64,000 bases of DNA from Tanypteryx hageni (GCA_028673005.1 CM054114.1:123037307-123101306); one strand, 5' to 3'; counted from the first letter of the stretch, positions 1-11,533 are shown. The notes: generated by a model not told the origin, from the letters alone. A program made the numbers and translations.

Positions 1-500
1 ATGGGAAATCTGAAATCCATCGTGCAGGGTAGTTTTCTCTTGCACATTAAAATATCTTAGAATTGTAATATCGGAGCGAGTTTTGTACTCTTCTCTGAGG
101 AAAGGAATAAAGGTTCTAATTTTTATCGTAGAATTTTGCTTATCGTTTGTATTTCTTAGAATTTCGCGTAAACACAGGCGATTTTGCAGTTTTTATCACT
201 CATTACGAGAGTGCTGCCATAGCAACAATTGTTGGACTCAGGGTCGGTATATTCTAACACGTACACGCGTTATTTTTGTCGCACAAATACGCGTGATCAA
301 TTTAATATTTCGTTCGAATGTATTTGTGGTATTTTATAAAGCTAAATTATGAAATTTGGGAACACAAAGAGCTACATATCCGCGATGACTTTAAAGCTAT
401 TAAAGCCAATATAAGTACGTATTAAATAAATGATTAAATGTAAAGTAGGCATCATAAGTTCCGTTTGGATCATTTTGTATTAAAATAGAATTCAAATCTG
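1..500 (-). repeat. dispersed ~480-bp repeat, CpG-rich copy, cut by the window edge
   Basis: The reverse complement matches 45955-46431. Position 1 corresponds to 46431, so the element runs off the left end of the window. This copy keeps CpGs (for example TTACGCGAAATTC and CATCGCGGATAT) where the intronic copy has TG or CA. No open reading frame is shared between the copies, so it looks non-coding. Confidence 0.8.
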
Positions 501-1288
501 TGTCGAATGAGAACGAACGATTGCTTTTAATCCAAAAAGTAGGAAAATTATATGATTTTTCACAGTGGAAAATATCAACCACCATGGCAACGAGTCCACT
601 GCTTTTAAATGGGAAACGTTTTAATACAGAGCATTGATATAATGCTTTTAAAGGGAATTTATAGACTATAATATTCCAAGGCCGTTGATCTCAACCAAAG
701 ATATAATCTTATGAGGACGTAATAACCCTAAAACAAGAAATAAAGCGCCCTATGCAATTTGATCTGCAATCCATCCCCACCTTGTTTAAATATACAATTA
801 ACCGGATTTGCGACAATCCGGATAACTGGCCTCAATTATTCCGGATAATGGGCACACTACCGTAATTTAAACGACGTTTAAGGGTAAATATGATAAAATA
901 CCGAGGAAAACTTCATGTGCCTTATTCAGCAGAAGTTGTGAAGAAGAAATTCAAACATTTGTTATTTTGAGATGCCTTTACACAGAGAGTCTCAACGTTT
1001 AGATTTTTAGCGGTGTATGTCGAGTCAATTCGAACGTACAAAGCGGGAAAATGTTATGAAAATGTTATCGAATCGCCGACAAATTCTTACTCCGATATAC
1101 CTTGGCAACTTTTTAAACAATCCACTCTGTGTTTGTAAATAAAGGTTGTATTTGCTAGATAAGTCTCCAGTTGCCTCGAAGACGTGAAATAAATGCCTTT
1201 GAAACATTGCAACACTAACATAAGACCAAAACCTTAAGTAACGCACAAAGGAAACAATTACTCGGATTCGTCAAAAGACAGAAATGAA
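501..1288. other. no recognisable feature
   Basis: AT-rich sequence with ordinary CpG content. Only short chance reading frames are present and I saw no splice-bounded coding similarity. Confidence 0.5.
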
Positions 1289-1318
1289 ACCTGAGTTTCG
1301 ATTTATACCATCATCAGA
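1289..1318 (-). repeat. hammerhead-like core, copy without clear arms
   Basis: On the minus strand CTGATGA (1317-1311) is followed by a short stem candidate and then GAAAC (1299-1295), the two invariant core blocks of a hammerhead ribozyme. Unlike the other copies, flanking inverted arms are not evident, so this may be a worn copy. Confidence 0.4.
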
Positions 1319-2970
1319 AGAAAAGGTCGGATGAAATATAGCTCAAAAAAATTGATACAATATTGAAAGCGATAAAAACGTTCTTGGAAGCATTTAAAAA
1401 AATTTCAATCACAGACGTTCGAGAAATAGAGATTAGAATTTAGCAGAGGCGAGGAGATGAGTAAAAGAAGAAAACTCCCCCAGGATGGAAGAGGAAGAAG
1501 AGAAAGCGTCCCATTCTCATTCAAATGCGCTCGCGATGCATAAAAGTCTCACTCTCTTTCTAGACAGCAAAATTATGCTAACGACAAGCTCGCTTTTTTC
1601 GTGGGGTATCCCTTGAAAAATAAAAATTCGGTTGTATTAATTTTTTTGTGGTTTGCTTTGACTGCGTCGCGAGGTGCGGCAGCCGACGAGGATTATTCAT
1701 TTTTTTCAGGACAAATTCGGGACCTCGACCTCTCGCGTCGGCGAAAAAAAAACGAACGGGATTTTCAAAACGCGCCAATAAACCACGACAAAACAAAACA
1801 ACCAACTTCGTAGAATAAATGGAAAAAATGAACAACAGAACTCGCCCAATTGCAGAAATTGGATCTGGCACGATACACCCATTAAAATGGTAGGATGAAC
1901 AATTTACAGACTGCTCGTAATCGATGGCAATTGACCGATTGTTTTGTCATCAAAATATTGTAATAAAAATTAAAATCGAATCGAATCTGCTAATAATTGC
2001 ACAATAAAAATAACACACTTATGAATATGCAGAACAGGTATCCCTCGTATAACGCGATTAATTGGTTCCGAGAAATCGCCGATATGGACTCTTGTGGAAA
2101 TATCTGAATACATTAAAGCTTTCGAGGATTACATGCAGGAGATTAGATTAAGTCAGCTGGACCGAGAGGAAAGCAAATGAGGCATGAGTAGTAGTAGGAG
2201 ATCGTAGTAGCCCAATTGATTAGGAAAAGGGAGGGAGAAATGGGTGGACCAGATTTTATGAGGGAATAGTCTGCTGAAGGATGCCAGAAAAAGAACGACA
2301 ATCAGAAAGAGGCGGGAATGGAAGTGATTTTGCATGGTTTAAAGAGGAGAGAGTTATGCAAATAAGAACAGGGTTTTAGATAATGCAACCTTGAAAGATT
2401 AAACAAAGAACCTGCCGAGACGCCAAAGAAAACTGCAATAAAACTGAATTGCGTAAGAATACTAACAGATATAAATACCATATTTGCCCGATTATAGGGC
2501 GAACTCGAATATAAGAAGAGTCTCTATTTCAGAAGCCACGCGAAAGCAACGCATTTTCGGGGTATTGATACTAATACAGTTCATTTTAATTGTAAATTTT
2601 TCCTAAAATTATATATTATTTTAAAACGATAGCGCTGAAAACGGCTCAACAAAATGCTATGCTTAATTTTTTTACCTAATATAATTATGCGATAATATTA
2701 ATGAATAATTACGATCAAAAATGTACATTTATTAAGTTCCTACCTTTAATTATTAGTTTTATTTCTTAAAACGTTTAATACAGGGCGAAGACATAGGCGC
2801 TGGCTCTAATGCAGGAGAAATTTGGCAGCTGCGCATCCCATAAGCGCTATCTAAGGGAGGAATATTAGTGAATTTTAGTGGGGTGAGAGGGAGAGGAGGA
2901 ATAAAAAGATATCTCGATTATAAGGCGAGTGCGAGCTTTTCGGCTTACATTTTAGAAATAAAAAACATCA
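1319..2970. other. no recognisable gene
   Basis: Overlapping opposite-strand reading frames near 1578-1871 lack any family resemblance. The segment 2150-2350 is purine-rich but not periodic. Confidence 0.45.
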
Positions 2971-3490
2971 CCTTATAATCAGTGCAGTAGTCGTAAAAAA
3001 GCAGAGGGTATACCGTATATGGAAATAAAACTTTAAGTGGGGGTCTTACTCAGTTTTTCAAAGAGCAAAGTACATGACTATAATGTTACGATGGCAGGAT
3101 AAAACGTATGAGCTTACTTTGAATTTCCCTGAAAATTTTATTCCAATTATATATCAGTGATGTACTACATAAAAATTAAAAAAATAATAAATCTAATCGA
3201 AGCAATGGTAGTATATGAATATTGGCATTAAATCTCTTCTTGGGCCGCAGATTTTCAGGAATTGCAGGCGCAGCTTTAATATTTGGTGCCACGAAACACG
3301 GAGGAATTAGCTGTTTTTTTAATCAACCTGTATAATTTCTCATAAGGCGAGGGTTTCTTCGAAAAAGCAGAGGGTATACCCCATTCATTCGAAAGAAGCA
3401 CAGGGTATATATACCCTATTAATTCGAAAAAAGCAGAGGGTATATGGCGTATACCACCCTATACCCTCCACTACAGTACTGCTTATAACC
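2971..3490. mobile_element. inverted-repeat-bounded MITE-like element with internal tandem motif
   Basis: The left end CTTATAATCAGTGCAGTAGT is matched in inverted orientation by the right end ACTACAGTACTGCTTATAA (about 3471-3490). Inside, the motif GAAAAAGCAGAGGGTATA occurs near 3361, 3391 and 3425, with another copy at about 2994. The right part also has the palindromic GGTATACC. There is no coding capacity. The superfamily is not identified. Confidence 0.5.
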
Positions 3491-3500
3491 GGGCAAATAC

Positions 3501-3569
3501 GGTGCCTTGAAAAAGTCTTTCGGGACACCGGGACATAGCACTAAAAATCGGGACGTCTGGTCACCCTAC
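3501..3569. mobile_element. hAT-like MITE fragment ending TGGTCACCCTA
   Basis: It shares GACACCGGGACATAGCACT (allowing one difference) and CGTCTGGTCACCCTA with 17226-17316. The end, read inverted, is TAGGGTGACCAGACG, a common hAT-type terminal sequence. Confidence 0.5.
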
Positions 3570-3786
3570 CCTATATCCATGCTTGCTTTTGGGCGATACA
3601 TAAATTAGAGCAGAAACCCTCATAGGATATTAATTTCTCTATAAAGAGATATTTTCGTGTGAATTTCTTACCGAGAATCGCAATGTAACGTTGCAACTGT
3701 CACATGCTGTCCTAAGGAAATAAAAGTTTTGTACATCTTTCCGCGATTAAGGAATAAATTGGTATACTTTTTTAATTTAATTATAA

Positions 3787-4115
3787 TAGGGGTGGGCAAT
3801 TTTTTCTACGTGACGGGACGCAGTTGTAACTGCGAATGCTTCGGCGGGCTGCATTGGTACGCTGAACCGAATAAAAGCTCACGTCGGATTTAACCTCAGG
3901 ATTTAGAGGTATTACATAAATAAATAAAAATCAAGCCTTAACATTTTAGTGCCTACGATTTCAACAAAAAAAAATAAAAAAATAACGATTTTAATTAACA
4001 AATATGAAATTGCGAATTGCACTCTATTGGTGGTTTTCTAGCATAGCTTCGCGGACCGCGCAAAATTTTCTCGCAGGCCATATGCGGCCCGCAGGCCTAA
4101 GGTCGCTGACCCCTG
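3787..4115. mobile_element. hAT-like MITE (GGCGGGCCGCATTG family), copy 1
   Basis: Terminal inverted repeats TAGGGGTGGGCAA and TTCGCTGACCCCT-like (as TCGCTGACCCCTG) bound a 330-bp non-coding element. Subterminal GC-rich motifs (CTTCGGCGGGCTGCATTG on the left, ATGCGGCCCGCAGGCC on the right) recur in the copies at 13566, 21022, 23776 and 61593. The AT-rich middle contains a short frame (4004 onwards) that is not conserved. Confidence 0.7.
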
Positions 4116-5053
4116 ATTTACAGGGGACACTTTTAAGCTCTCGGACAAGGATTACGTTTCATATCGCCCAGTTCCACGCGTTGTCGCCGAGCCACAGCCA
4201 CCTGCGAATAATTTTCTTCAGCGCGATACAAAAATATTTGGCCGAGAACAATCGCTGCATTTTAACGAGTATTTCAAATCAATTTTCGGAGCAAAAATTT
4301 TCTCGGGGGAACGTATCTCCGGTCACATAATGTTTGTACGTGGGAAAATGTGTTTCGTAAAACGTAATTTCGATGTGCATGGAACTTTGTGCGGGAACAC
4401 ATCCTTTTCGTGTACAGAGGGAAACGTGCATCCGCCACTCGCACGAAGTAATGCGAAAATGAAATCTTGCCACCTCATCTCATCCCGCAGAGGCCTTGTG
4501 CCTGTAACAGGGTCATTTCCAGGGACAATTAAACGTATAGCCAGGCGGTATCCAAAAAGATTGAGATGCTCGCCACACTTGCGGCGAACGGGTTACCATA
4601 TTCGTCACATTATACGAAATATATGAAGCGTTCATAACTAAACATTTTTCGAGATTCTATTACTAAAAAACTTTTCTGCATCGATATTGAGAACAAATTT
4701 TCAAATACCAAAATATGTCGAATGACTTGAGAACGGCTGAATCTATTCTAATCATTGTATTAGACTTTAGAGTTCGATTAACGTTTATTTAATTTTTAGT
4801 TTATTTAAATTTGGTATGAAGAAAGTTGTTTAAGATGAAAATATCTTCTAATCAATTTTATTCGTTTTAAAACTCGTTATTACTATCATCAATTATTCAT
4901 TCGGACATTCGTTATCATTATTTATAGTAATACATTTACTACAATTCGTTCAGAAAAAATCATAAGGAGCAGTGTGTATGCAAGAACGATTAATATATCA
5001 TAACAGTAATGCAACATTTTTTTAAATTGCAACTTTTAGACCATTAGTGAGAT
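4116..5053. other. no recognisable feature
   Basis: The segment to 4626 is open in two frames but has no resemblance to a known family; the rest is AT-rich. Confidence 0.45.
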
Positions 5054-5300
5054 TACTCATCCCTTGTTTTGGACGGTACATGCGTATAGAGAAAAGACCG
5101 CGTAAAGCGAAACCGCGGTGTCAAATTTAGCACAGGAACACGGGGGTTAAATTTGAGGGCCGCCTCGAGTTCATCAAGCGACAACTTATTCGCATTATAT
5201 TCAGCCCTTTCTCATAATCTCTTGAATCGAACCGAAATGTTTGTGATTTTGAGTGCCGATTAAGTGTAAGGCGAAACCGTGGAATTCGAGGGATCGGCGT
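5054..5300. mobile_element. pogo/Tc1-like MITE (CATCCCTCGAATTGCACGG family), copy 1
   Basis: The left end ACTCATCCCTTGTTTTGGAC and the inverted right end CGATCCCTCGAATTCCACGG correspond. Internal GCGTAAAGCGAAACC and GTAAGGCGAAACCGTGG recur in the larger copy at 22126-23290. It is non-coding, and the reading frames across it are not conserved. Confidence 0.5.
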
Positions 5301-5544
5301 ATTTGTAATGTATTTTTGAAACAGCGCCGTTAAATCAGAGAATAAAGTATGTATGGGAAAACAACGGACGACGGGATTCAATTCGCCCTTTGCTTGCGGC
5401 ATAATCGCCACGTGGCAATTCGCGACCGTATGACCGTATTGAACTCCCTGGACAGCCAAATCGAAAATTCGAGATACGGAGCAAGCAGCTGGTTTGGTAG
5501 GCCGCTTGATTACTAGAACAAGTGATAATAACTTTGAGACGAGG

Positions 5545-5630
5545 TCTCTCCAATAGCCATAAAATGTTGGGGAGACCATATGCTCATTTCTGATACAAAG
5601 CAGCCGTCGTCAGCGGTGATTCGCCGACAG
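5545..5630 (+). repeat. 85-bp dispersed repeat, copy 1
   Basis: It contains CTCTCCAATAGCCAT, TTGGGGAGACC, ACAAAGCAGCCGTCGTCAGC and GGTGATTCGCCGAC. The same blocks in the same order occur in up to six other places in the window. There is no tRNA-like promoter and no obvious tail. Confidence 0.6.
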
Positions 5631-5639
5631 CAGATACTA

Positions 5640-6085
5640 AACACAATCGAACCTCGGTAAGACGAATATTTTTAGCCTCTGAATTTTCAATGAGTCGAGG
5701 TAAATATTTTTCCTCTTCGCATTTACACACATTCAGATGGAGTTTCGTTACATTTGAAGTCTCGGTAACTCGAACTTTTCTGTCTTCCCTTGAGACTGAG
5801 GTGAATCTCCATAGATGAGGACTGCTTTGGAGCCGAAATGCACGTGTTTTCCCAACTCTTCTCGATTACTAGAGAGGCATATCTTGTCATCAATTTCTCT
5901 AACAAAGATACAATCGTTGAACCTCGGTAACTCGAACGTCTACATTTCGAATTCCCCATGAGTAGAAGTGGACATTTTCCCCGTTAATATTCATAAGCGC
6001 TAAAAAGATCTATAATTCGGAGACTCCGTAACTCGACCATTTCCTGTCTTCCACTGGAGGTTCGAATTAACGGCGTTTCACTCTA
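5640..6085. repeat. decayed pogo-like tract with CCTCGGTAACTCGAAC motifs
   Basis: GAACCTCGGTAA, TCTCGGTAACTCGAAC, AACCTCGGTAACTCGAAC and GACTCCGTAACTCGACC recur roughly every 110-180 bp. This motif resembles the subterminal repeats of pogo/Tigger-type elements. Similar tracts lie at 18.5, 19.4 and 23.6 kb. Confidence 0.5.
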
Positions 6086-6815
6086 CTTCCTTTACCTAAG
6101 AGAAGAGCTAACGAGGCTCCAATGTGTTCTACGTTAATGTCGCAAAAGAATTTCAGCTCAGCTTATAACGAGCTCGAAAGTTATCCCTTGAATCGTTAAG
6201 AAATTATCAGAAGCGGTTGCGACACAGTTGTGCGAAAGGTAGTCTGCGTATCATTAAATACAGACAGTGCGATTTACATCTCACGAGTCAGTAGAAGAGC
6301 CAAGGCATCGGATCGGAATGAAAAGTAAGATTTAACAGGACGGAGAAACGGAAGGGATCGAAGGGGATGCGATTTGTGCGCACCGGATAGCAGAGGGAAT
6401 CAGGGCGAGGGAATTCAAAAGGGGGAGGACGCCAACCAGCACATGAGAGGGGAGCCAGTGAATGGGAGAGGATTTTTTTAAAGAGATAGAGAGAGGAGTA
6501 TGAAACAGCCGATGGGGAGAAGAGCAGCCGGGAGACCGGTTGAGTGAAAGAAAGGGAAAAGACACACACACACACAATGGTCTCTATCTTAATCCTCGAA
6601 AAAAATAAAAGATCATCACCGGAGGAGGACGGAACGTTTCTTGCTCTTTCTCGAGGGAAAATGAATACCAATCAAGAGGAGACGGAAACGAGAAAAAATG
6701 GCTGGATGGAGAGAAAAGACGAAGGGGAAAGAAAGGAGATGGCGGAAATCCAAAGGGGGAGAAGAGAATGAGAGAGTGAGGGAGAAAGAAAGATAGAGAG
6801 ATGGCGTGAGGGATG
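6086..6815. other. purine-rich lead-in to the polypurine tract, with a short CA repeat
   Basis: No gene was recognised. From about 6300 the plus strand becomes increasingly purine-rich. A short (CA)n run lies at 6563-6577. Confidence 0.5.
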
Positions 6816-7796
6816 AAAGGTGACAGAGGGGGGAGGGAGAGAGAGAGGGAAGAGGGAGAGAGAGAGGGAAGAGGGAGAGAGAGAGGGAAGAGGGAGAGAG
6901 AGAGGGAAGAGGGAGAGAGAGAGGGAGAGATAGGGAAGAGGGAGAGAGAGGGAAGAGGGAGAGAGGGAGGGAGAGAGATACAGGAGAGGGAGGGAGAGAG
7001 AGATGCAGAGGGAGAGGAGTGAGGGAGAGAGAGATACAGGAATGGGGAGAGAGAGAGAGCGAAAGAGGAAGAGGGTGAGCGAGTGTGGATGTAGGGTAGG
7101 TACATATATAAAGTAAGAGATGTGAAATGGAGGAAAGGAGAGAGGGTGGATAGAGAAGGAAGGGAAAGATGTACATAAGGATGAAGAGAGAGAGATGTAG
7201 GGAGAAAGAGTGAAAGATGGATGAGGGAGAAAGACGGGGAAAAGGATAGATAGAGGGTGAATGGAGGTAAGGTGTAGAGAGGGATGAAGAAAGGGAAAGA
7301 GAGAGGGAAAGAGAGGGAGAAAGATATGGAAAGAGAGATGGAAAGAGAGGGAAAGAGAGAGGGAGAGAGAGAGGGAAAGAGAGGGAGAAAGAGAGGGAAA
7401 GAGAGAGGGAAAGAGAGAGGGAAAGAGAGAGGGAAAGAGAGAGGGAAGGAGAGAGGGAAAGAGAGAGGGAAGGAGAGAGGGAAGGAAGGAGGGAAAGAGA
7501 GAGGGAGAGAGAGAGGGAGAGAGAGAGGGAGAGAGAGGGAAGAGAGAGAGAGAGGGGAGAGAGAGAGGGAGAGAGAGAGAGGGAGAGAGAGAGGGAGAGA
7601 GAGAGAGGAGAGAGAGAGAGAGGGAGGGAAAGAGGGAGGGAATGAGGGAGGGAAAGAGAGAGGGAAAGAGAGAGGAAAGAGAGAGGGAAAGAGAGAGGGA
7701 AAGAGAGAGGGAAAGAGAGAGGGAAAGAGAGAGGGGAAAGAGAGAGGGAAAGAGGGAGGGAGGAGCGGGATGGAGGGAGAGGGCAGCGCGCGAGGG
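6816..7796 (+). repeat. ~1-kb polypurine (GGGA/GAGA) low-complexity tract
   Basis: The plus strand is nearly pure purine, built from GGGAGAGAGA and GGGAAAGAGA units in shifting registers. A secondary purine run follows at 8036-8107. Long reading frames on the opposite strand are open only because CT-rich DNA lacks stop codons; they encode monotonous Ser/Pro/Leu/Phe strings in all three frames. Confidence 0.9.
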
Positions 7797-8458
7797 GGAG
7801 GATCGATGGTCTTGGCGGTTCGATAAGAGCGCTGGATAAGGGGGTGGGTGTGGGAAGGGTGTGGACCACGTGGTGCTGCTGCCGCTGCGTGAGGGAGAGG
7901 ACGAGGAGAGGACGACGAAGAAAGGAGCAGCATCAGCAACACACACACCCATCTCTGCCCCGTTCAAAACCCTGCCTCCATTCAGACGCAACCTCTCTTG
8001 CGAAAACGTCGGGAAAAGGGAAGATCCCACCTGGGAGGCGAGAGAGAGAGAGAGAGGAAAGGAGGGAGGGAGGAGAGAGAGAGGGAGAGAGATAGAGGAC
8101 AGACAGAGATGCCGCCCAGAGATCCTGATATAACCACGCAAATTACGCCGGAGCTTGAAATGAGCTAAATCGCTCCGGAATGGGGATAAGGTGGAGAGGA
8201 GAGAGAAACAGACAGCGTGAGGGAGGGAATCGTTAAAGAATGAAGCGCATCCGAAAATAGACGGACGGTGTACGCGCTGCCTCTTACAAAACGACCCTAT
8301 TCAGGGGAGAAACGGTGTGAAAACCGTAAATAAAAAAGTTCGTTTGTTAATTTGTTTTATGTATTCGTCCAATTGCGCCGCAATCGAGCCGAAAGTTAGG
8401 CGGAGAAAGAGTTCAAAATATGTTAAATCTTATATAAAATACATGTCCGTGAACGGAC
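7797..8458. other. GC-rich flank of the polypurine tract
   Basis: A mixed segment with CpG-rich sequence (7840-8035), a short purine run (8036-8107) and then unique-looking sequence. No gene was recognised. Confidence 0.45.
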
Positions 8459-8648
8459 ACGAGTTTCTGGGCCGAATTTAGACCTGATGAGACCCTCAGG
8501 CAAAGCATGTGAAGAGGCCTCCAAAATACGTAATTAGAGATTTTTTCCGTATAATGCAAGCATTTTTTTTATAATTTTGGAGGCGGCGAGGTCCCTCGGA
8601 TAGCGAGACCCCAAGCCATGGCTTATGCCTAAATCCGAAACTGCGAGT
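8459..8648. mobile_element. foldback-type inverted-repeat element
   Basis: The left arm GTTTCTGGGCCGAATTTAGA and the inverted right arm CAGTTTCGGATTTAGGC match, with a further matched block GAGGCCTCCAAAAT versus CCGCCTCCAAAAT. The arms, about 80 nt each, surround a short AT-rich centre. The element is about 190 bp and non-coding. Confidence 0.5.
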
Positions 8649-9734
8649 ATTCTATCATTAAGTGAATTGGTCTTTATTTAAATTGAGGTTCTTGAGGGTT
8701 GGAAGAGGCCTTTTTAACCTGCTGTCCGTGGCGGTAATGGGACTCAGGACGTTCCCGCCGTACTTCATCCGACCAAAAATCATTTCTGCGCTACCTTCGA
8801 CCTAAAATATTACCTTAATCTACACGAATACTAAGTCAAAGGCAACCTTTTCCCTTATAACATAAAGCGATCTCAGGTAAGAGCAAATAATCCTACTGGC
8901 TAACACATCCACTCCCCGAGTTCCTCGTAAAGGAGAACGTTTCCCAAAATACGTTTTCTGCGACCTCGATTTAATTTCAAATTTAACGGGATGATGATCC
9001 TTTTAACGAAACAGCTTGAAACGATGGTCAATGCTGCCGAATTATAAACCGTCGCTATAACATCCCCTCGCATTCAAATCGATGTTTACTTTTTTGAACG
9101 TCGCTCATTGATTCCGGCGTAAAAAACATAAAAAACAAAGTTATTCCCTTTATGCTAAAGAAGACGAAAAAATGAACATTTATACGTATGTCAAAATTTT
9201 AACGCGAGGAAAATTAAGACACCTAAAATTAATTATTAAGCTCATCTTAAGAGAAATAGCAATGAAGATAACACGCACAGTGGCACTACACAGACCATGG
9301 ATCTCCGGGGCAGGTCCTCTTTCATACACCTGGCCCTCCTATGTCGCAGATTCGCTACAACACGGTTTGTTTTAATACAAAATTTCCGACGACGTAATAA
9401 CGCGGTTTTTTCGGAATCGGGATTCAAGATTGCAGAGCGAGGAAAGAGACTTATTAAAGTTACCGATTGCTTTGTTTGTAAGCTTAGATAACCGACAATA
9501 ACACTATTTGTACATTTGCATCGAAGACAACTTGGAGAATTTGGGGTTTGGAGGATGGTGCCCGAAGGAGTACGGAGCCCAACCCCGTATGACAATGTAA
9601 AATCAGTTTCACATAACACGGATTCACATTACGCGACGTTTTTAGAACGCAATCTTCGTGTTACGGGAGGGCCCGGGTGCATAGGATTTAAAAGCGGGTC
9701 CACGGCTTATCATGCAACCACCTTTTATAGTGCG
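8649..9734. other. no recognisable feature
   Basis: CpG-rich unique-looking sequence. Short frames at 9172-9375 and 9242-9619 show no family resemblance. Confidence 0.4.
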
Positions 9735-9978
9735 AAGCGCGTTACACACAGAAGGGAGTAGGGAAACCCGATGTCGGCATTGGCCAGCTCTTAACGACTA
9801 GCACCCAAAGGGGGCAACAGCTTAATGTCCCTTTCAAAGGAGGGAGAGCTTGAGCTCCATTCTCAAGACGCACAAGTTGGGAGGGAGTAGGGCGAGAAGA
9901 GAACCGAACTCCGTCCGATTTAAGCTCGGGCCCATTGCACGGAAAGCAATCGCTCTTAAGCCACTTCAACGCCATTTC
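9735..9978 (-). mobile_element. tRNA-derived SINE (minus strand)
   Basis: The minus strand begins AAGTGGCTTAAGAGCG (box A-like). It continues with an anticodon-arm-like hairpin ATTGC-TTTCCGT-GCAAT and a worn box B (CCCGAGCTTAAATCGG). A unique body follows (AATGGAGCTCAAGCTC, TAGTCGTTAAGAGCTGGCC). This head plus long body is the structure of a tRNA-derived SINE, not a tRNA gene. Confidence 0.6.
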
Positions 9979-10385
9979 CTAAAAATGAAGATATTCCTTA
10001 TGATATTTAAATCGGGCGAGTAAACCTAAAGAGGAATTTACGGGGGTGGATCAACGATCTTTGATTCCGTTAATACCGATAATTACCACTGATGATCGCC
10101 CATGCACACTGTATACTCAAACCATCCATATTTATAAGGTAAGACCGATTTCATAATTAAATCTGGCTACTTAATATCCTGAAAGATGCCGTTAGAACAT
10201 ACGATGGGCGCAAAATGGAAGGTGAAAAAAACGTTAGAACGAATGTGAAAATTTTCAAACGCTTCCTTGATAAGGCTTCGTTACACTTCGCTAATCGATC
10301 GCAAGCTTAATTTAAACTATTGGACTAGATAAATTTTAAGTTAACATCTACGAGTTAAATAAATTCAATGTGTAAATTCTAAATT
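9979..10385. other. no recognisable feature
   Basis: AT-rich sequence without coding or repeat signals that I can identify. Confidence 0.45.
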
Positions 10386-11045
10386 AAAAAATCCGATGCG
10401 GCCACCAAATTACTTTCTCCATACCTGTAATATTTCTAAAAATTCCAAATAGGTTAAATGATAATAAATATTTAAGGAACAGCGAGAAAAATTTCAAGAC
10501 TTTACAAAGAACATAAATAGACCAAAACCGTAGCATTATGATATTGGATATAGCCCCGAAGCACCAACAATTCAGAAAATAAAAAGGAGCGTCAAGTGTT
10601 TACAATAATTGCCGATAGGTGGTATGGTTGTTGCAGCTAAAAATTTAGTTTTTAAAATCTCTTCAACAATACATTATATGGGAAAACGTTTCGAACAAAG
10701 GTTGTGGAAAACTAAATTTACTACGACTTTAATTCTAGTACTGTTTTACATTCTTCAAATCTCAAAGCAAATATTAAATAAATGGAGTATCTCCTTAAAA
10801 ATGTATTCTACGAAAAATGTTTCAAATGAAAGTTAAAGAGAATAATATTATCTATGAAGTTTTCTAAGTTTTTGAGCTATAACGCCCACAAAATCCTATC
10901 ACAGAACGACAGACATCATAGAGAATATAGTCAAAAACGTGTTCAGGGGACCTTAAAACATGTATTTCCGTTGAAATCTCGGAATCGATTTTTTTCATGA
11001 AAATAATACTTTCTCTATACATATTTCGTGCATGGAGAAAGTAAA
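10386..11045 (+). repeat. ~660-bp dispersed repeat (family A), copy 1
   Basis: It aligns with 19709-20415 in the same orientation: AATATTTCTAAAAATTCCAA, TGATATTGGATATAGCC, AACAAAGGTTGT and CGTGTTCAGGGGACC are shared. The ends are inverted to each other (TACTTTCTCCAT on the left, ATGGAGAAAGTA on the right). Just before the right end ACTTTCTC and GAGAAAGT form a terminal hairpin. The short frame at 10609-10836 is not conserved in the other copy. Confidence 0.7.
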
Positions 11046-11533
11046 AACATTTGTTAAATCAATGCAATGAAAATATTTAAAAATAATATTTGGCAGATAA
11101 AATTAATTCAATCACAAGCAATTTAACAAGATAAATTGCCGGTTAATCGGTTTAACTGATTAAATAAGAATCACTTCTAATAATAATCATGATTATTCCA
11201 CTAACCACGAAACTGATGGGAAAAGTGGATGCGCACTTATTCTAAAAAGAAACCGCAATGGGAATTAATGATCGGCGGATCGCCACTGAGGACGGCTTGC
11301 TTTGTAGTCGAGATGTTCGTCTGGATTTTCAACCAGTTTTGCGACTATTGATGTTCTATTTGTTTCCACCTATAGAACGATCTCGATTTTGCAAATTAAT
11401 ATGAGTAAAAGATGTAAACGCATTGGAAAATCACATGGGAAGTGTCAGTTTTAAATTATAAAATGAAAATAATTATGAATGTTAGAAAACTATCAGGCTC
11501 GTCATATTGCTAAAATCAAATGGACGAACTATT
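11046..11533. other. no recognisable feature
   Basis: AT-rich, no coding signal. Confidence 0.4.

Noticed and set aside
6584..8141. Three overlapping minus-strand frames of 417-489 codons
   Set aside because: They are open in all three frames because the CT-rich strand of the polypurine tract lacks stop codons; the products are monotonous Ser/Pro/Leu/Phe strings.
10386..11045. Helitron
   Set aside because: There is a 3' hairpin but no CTRR end or TC start that I can place; kept as an unclassified repeat.
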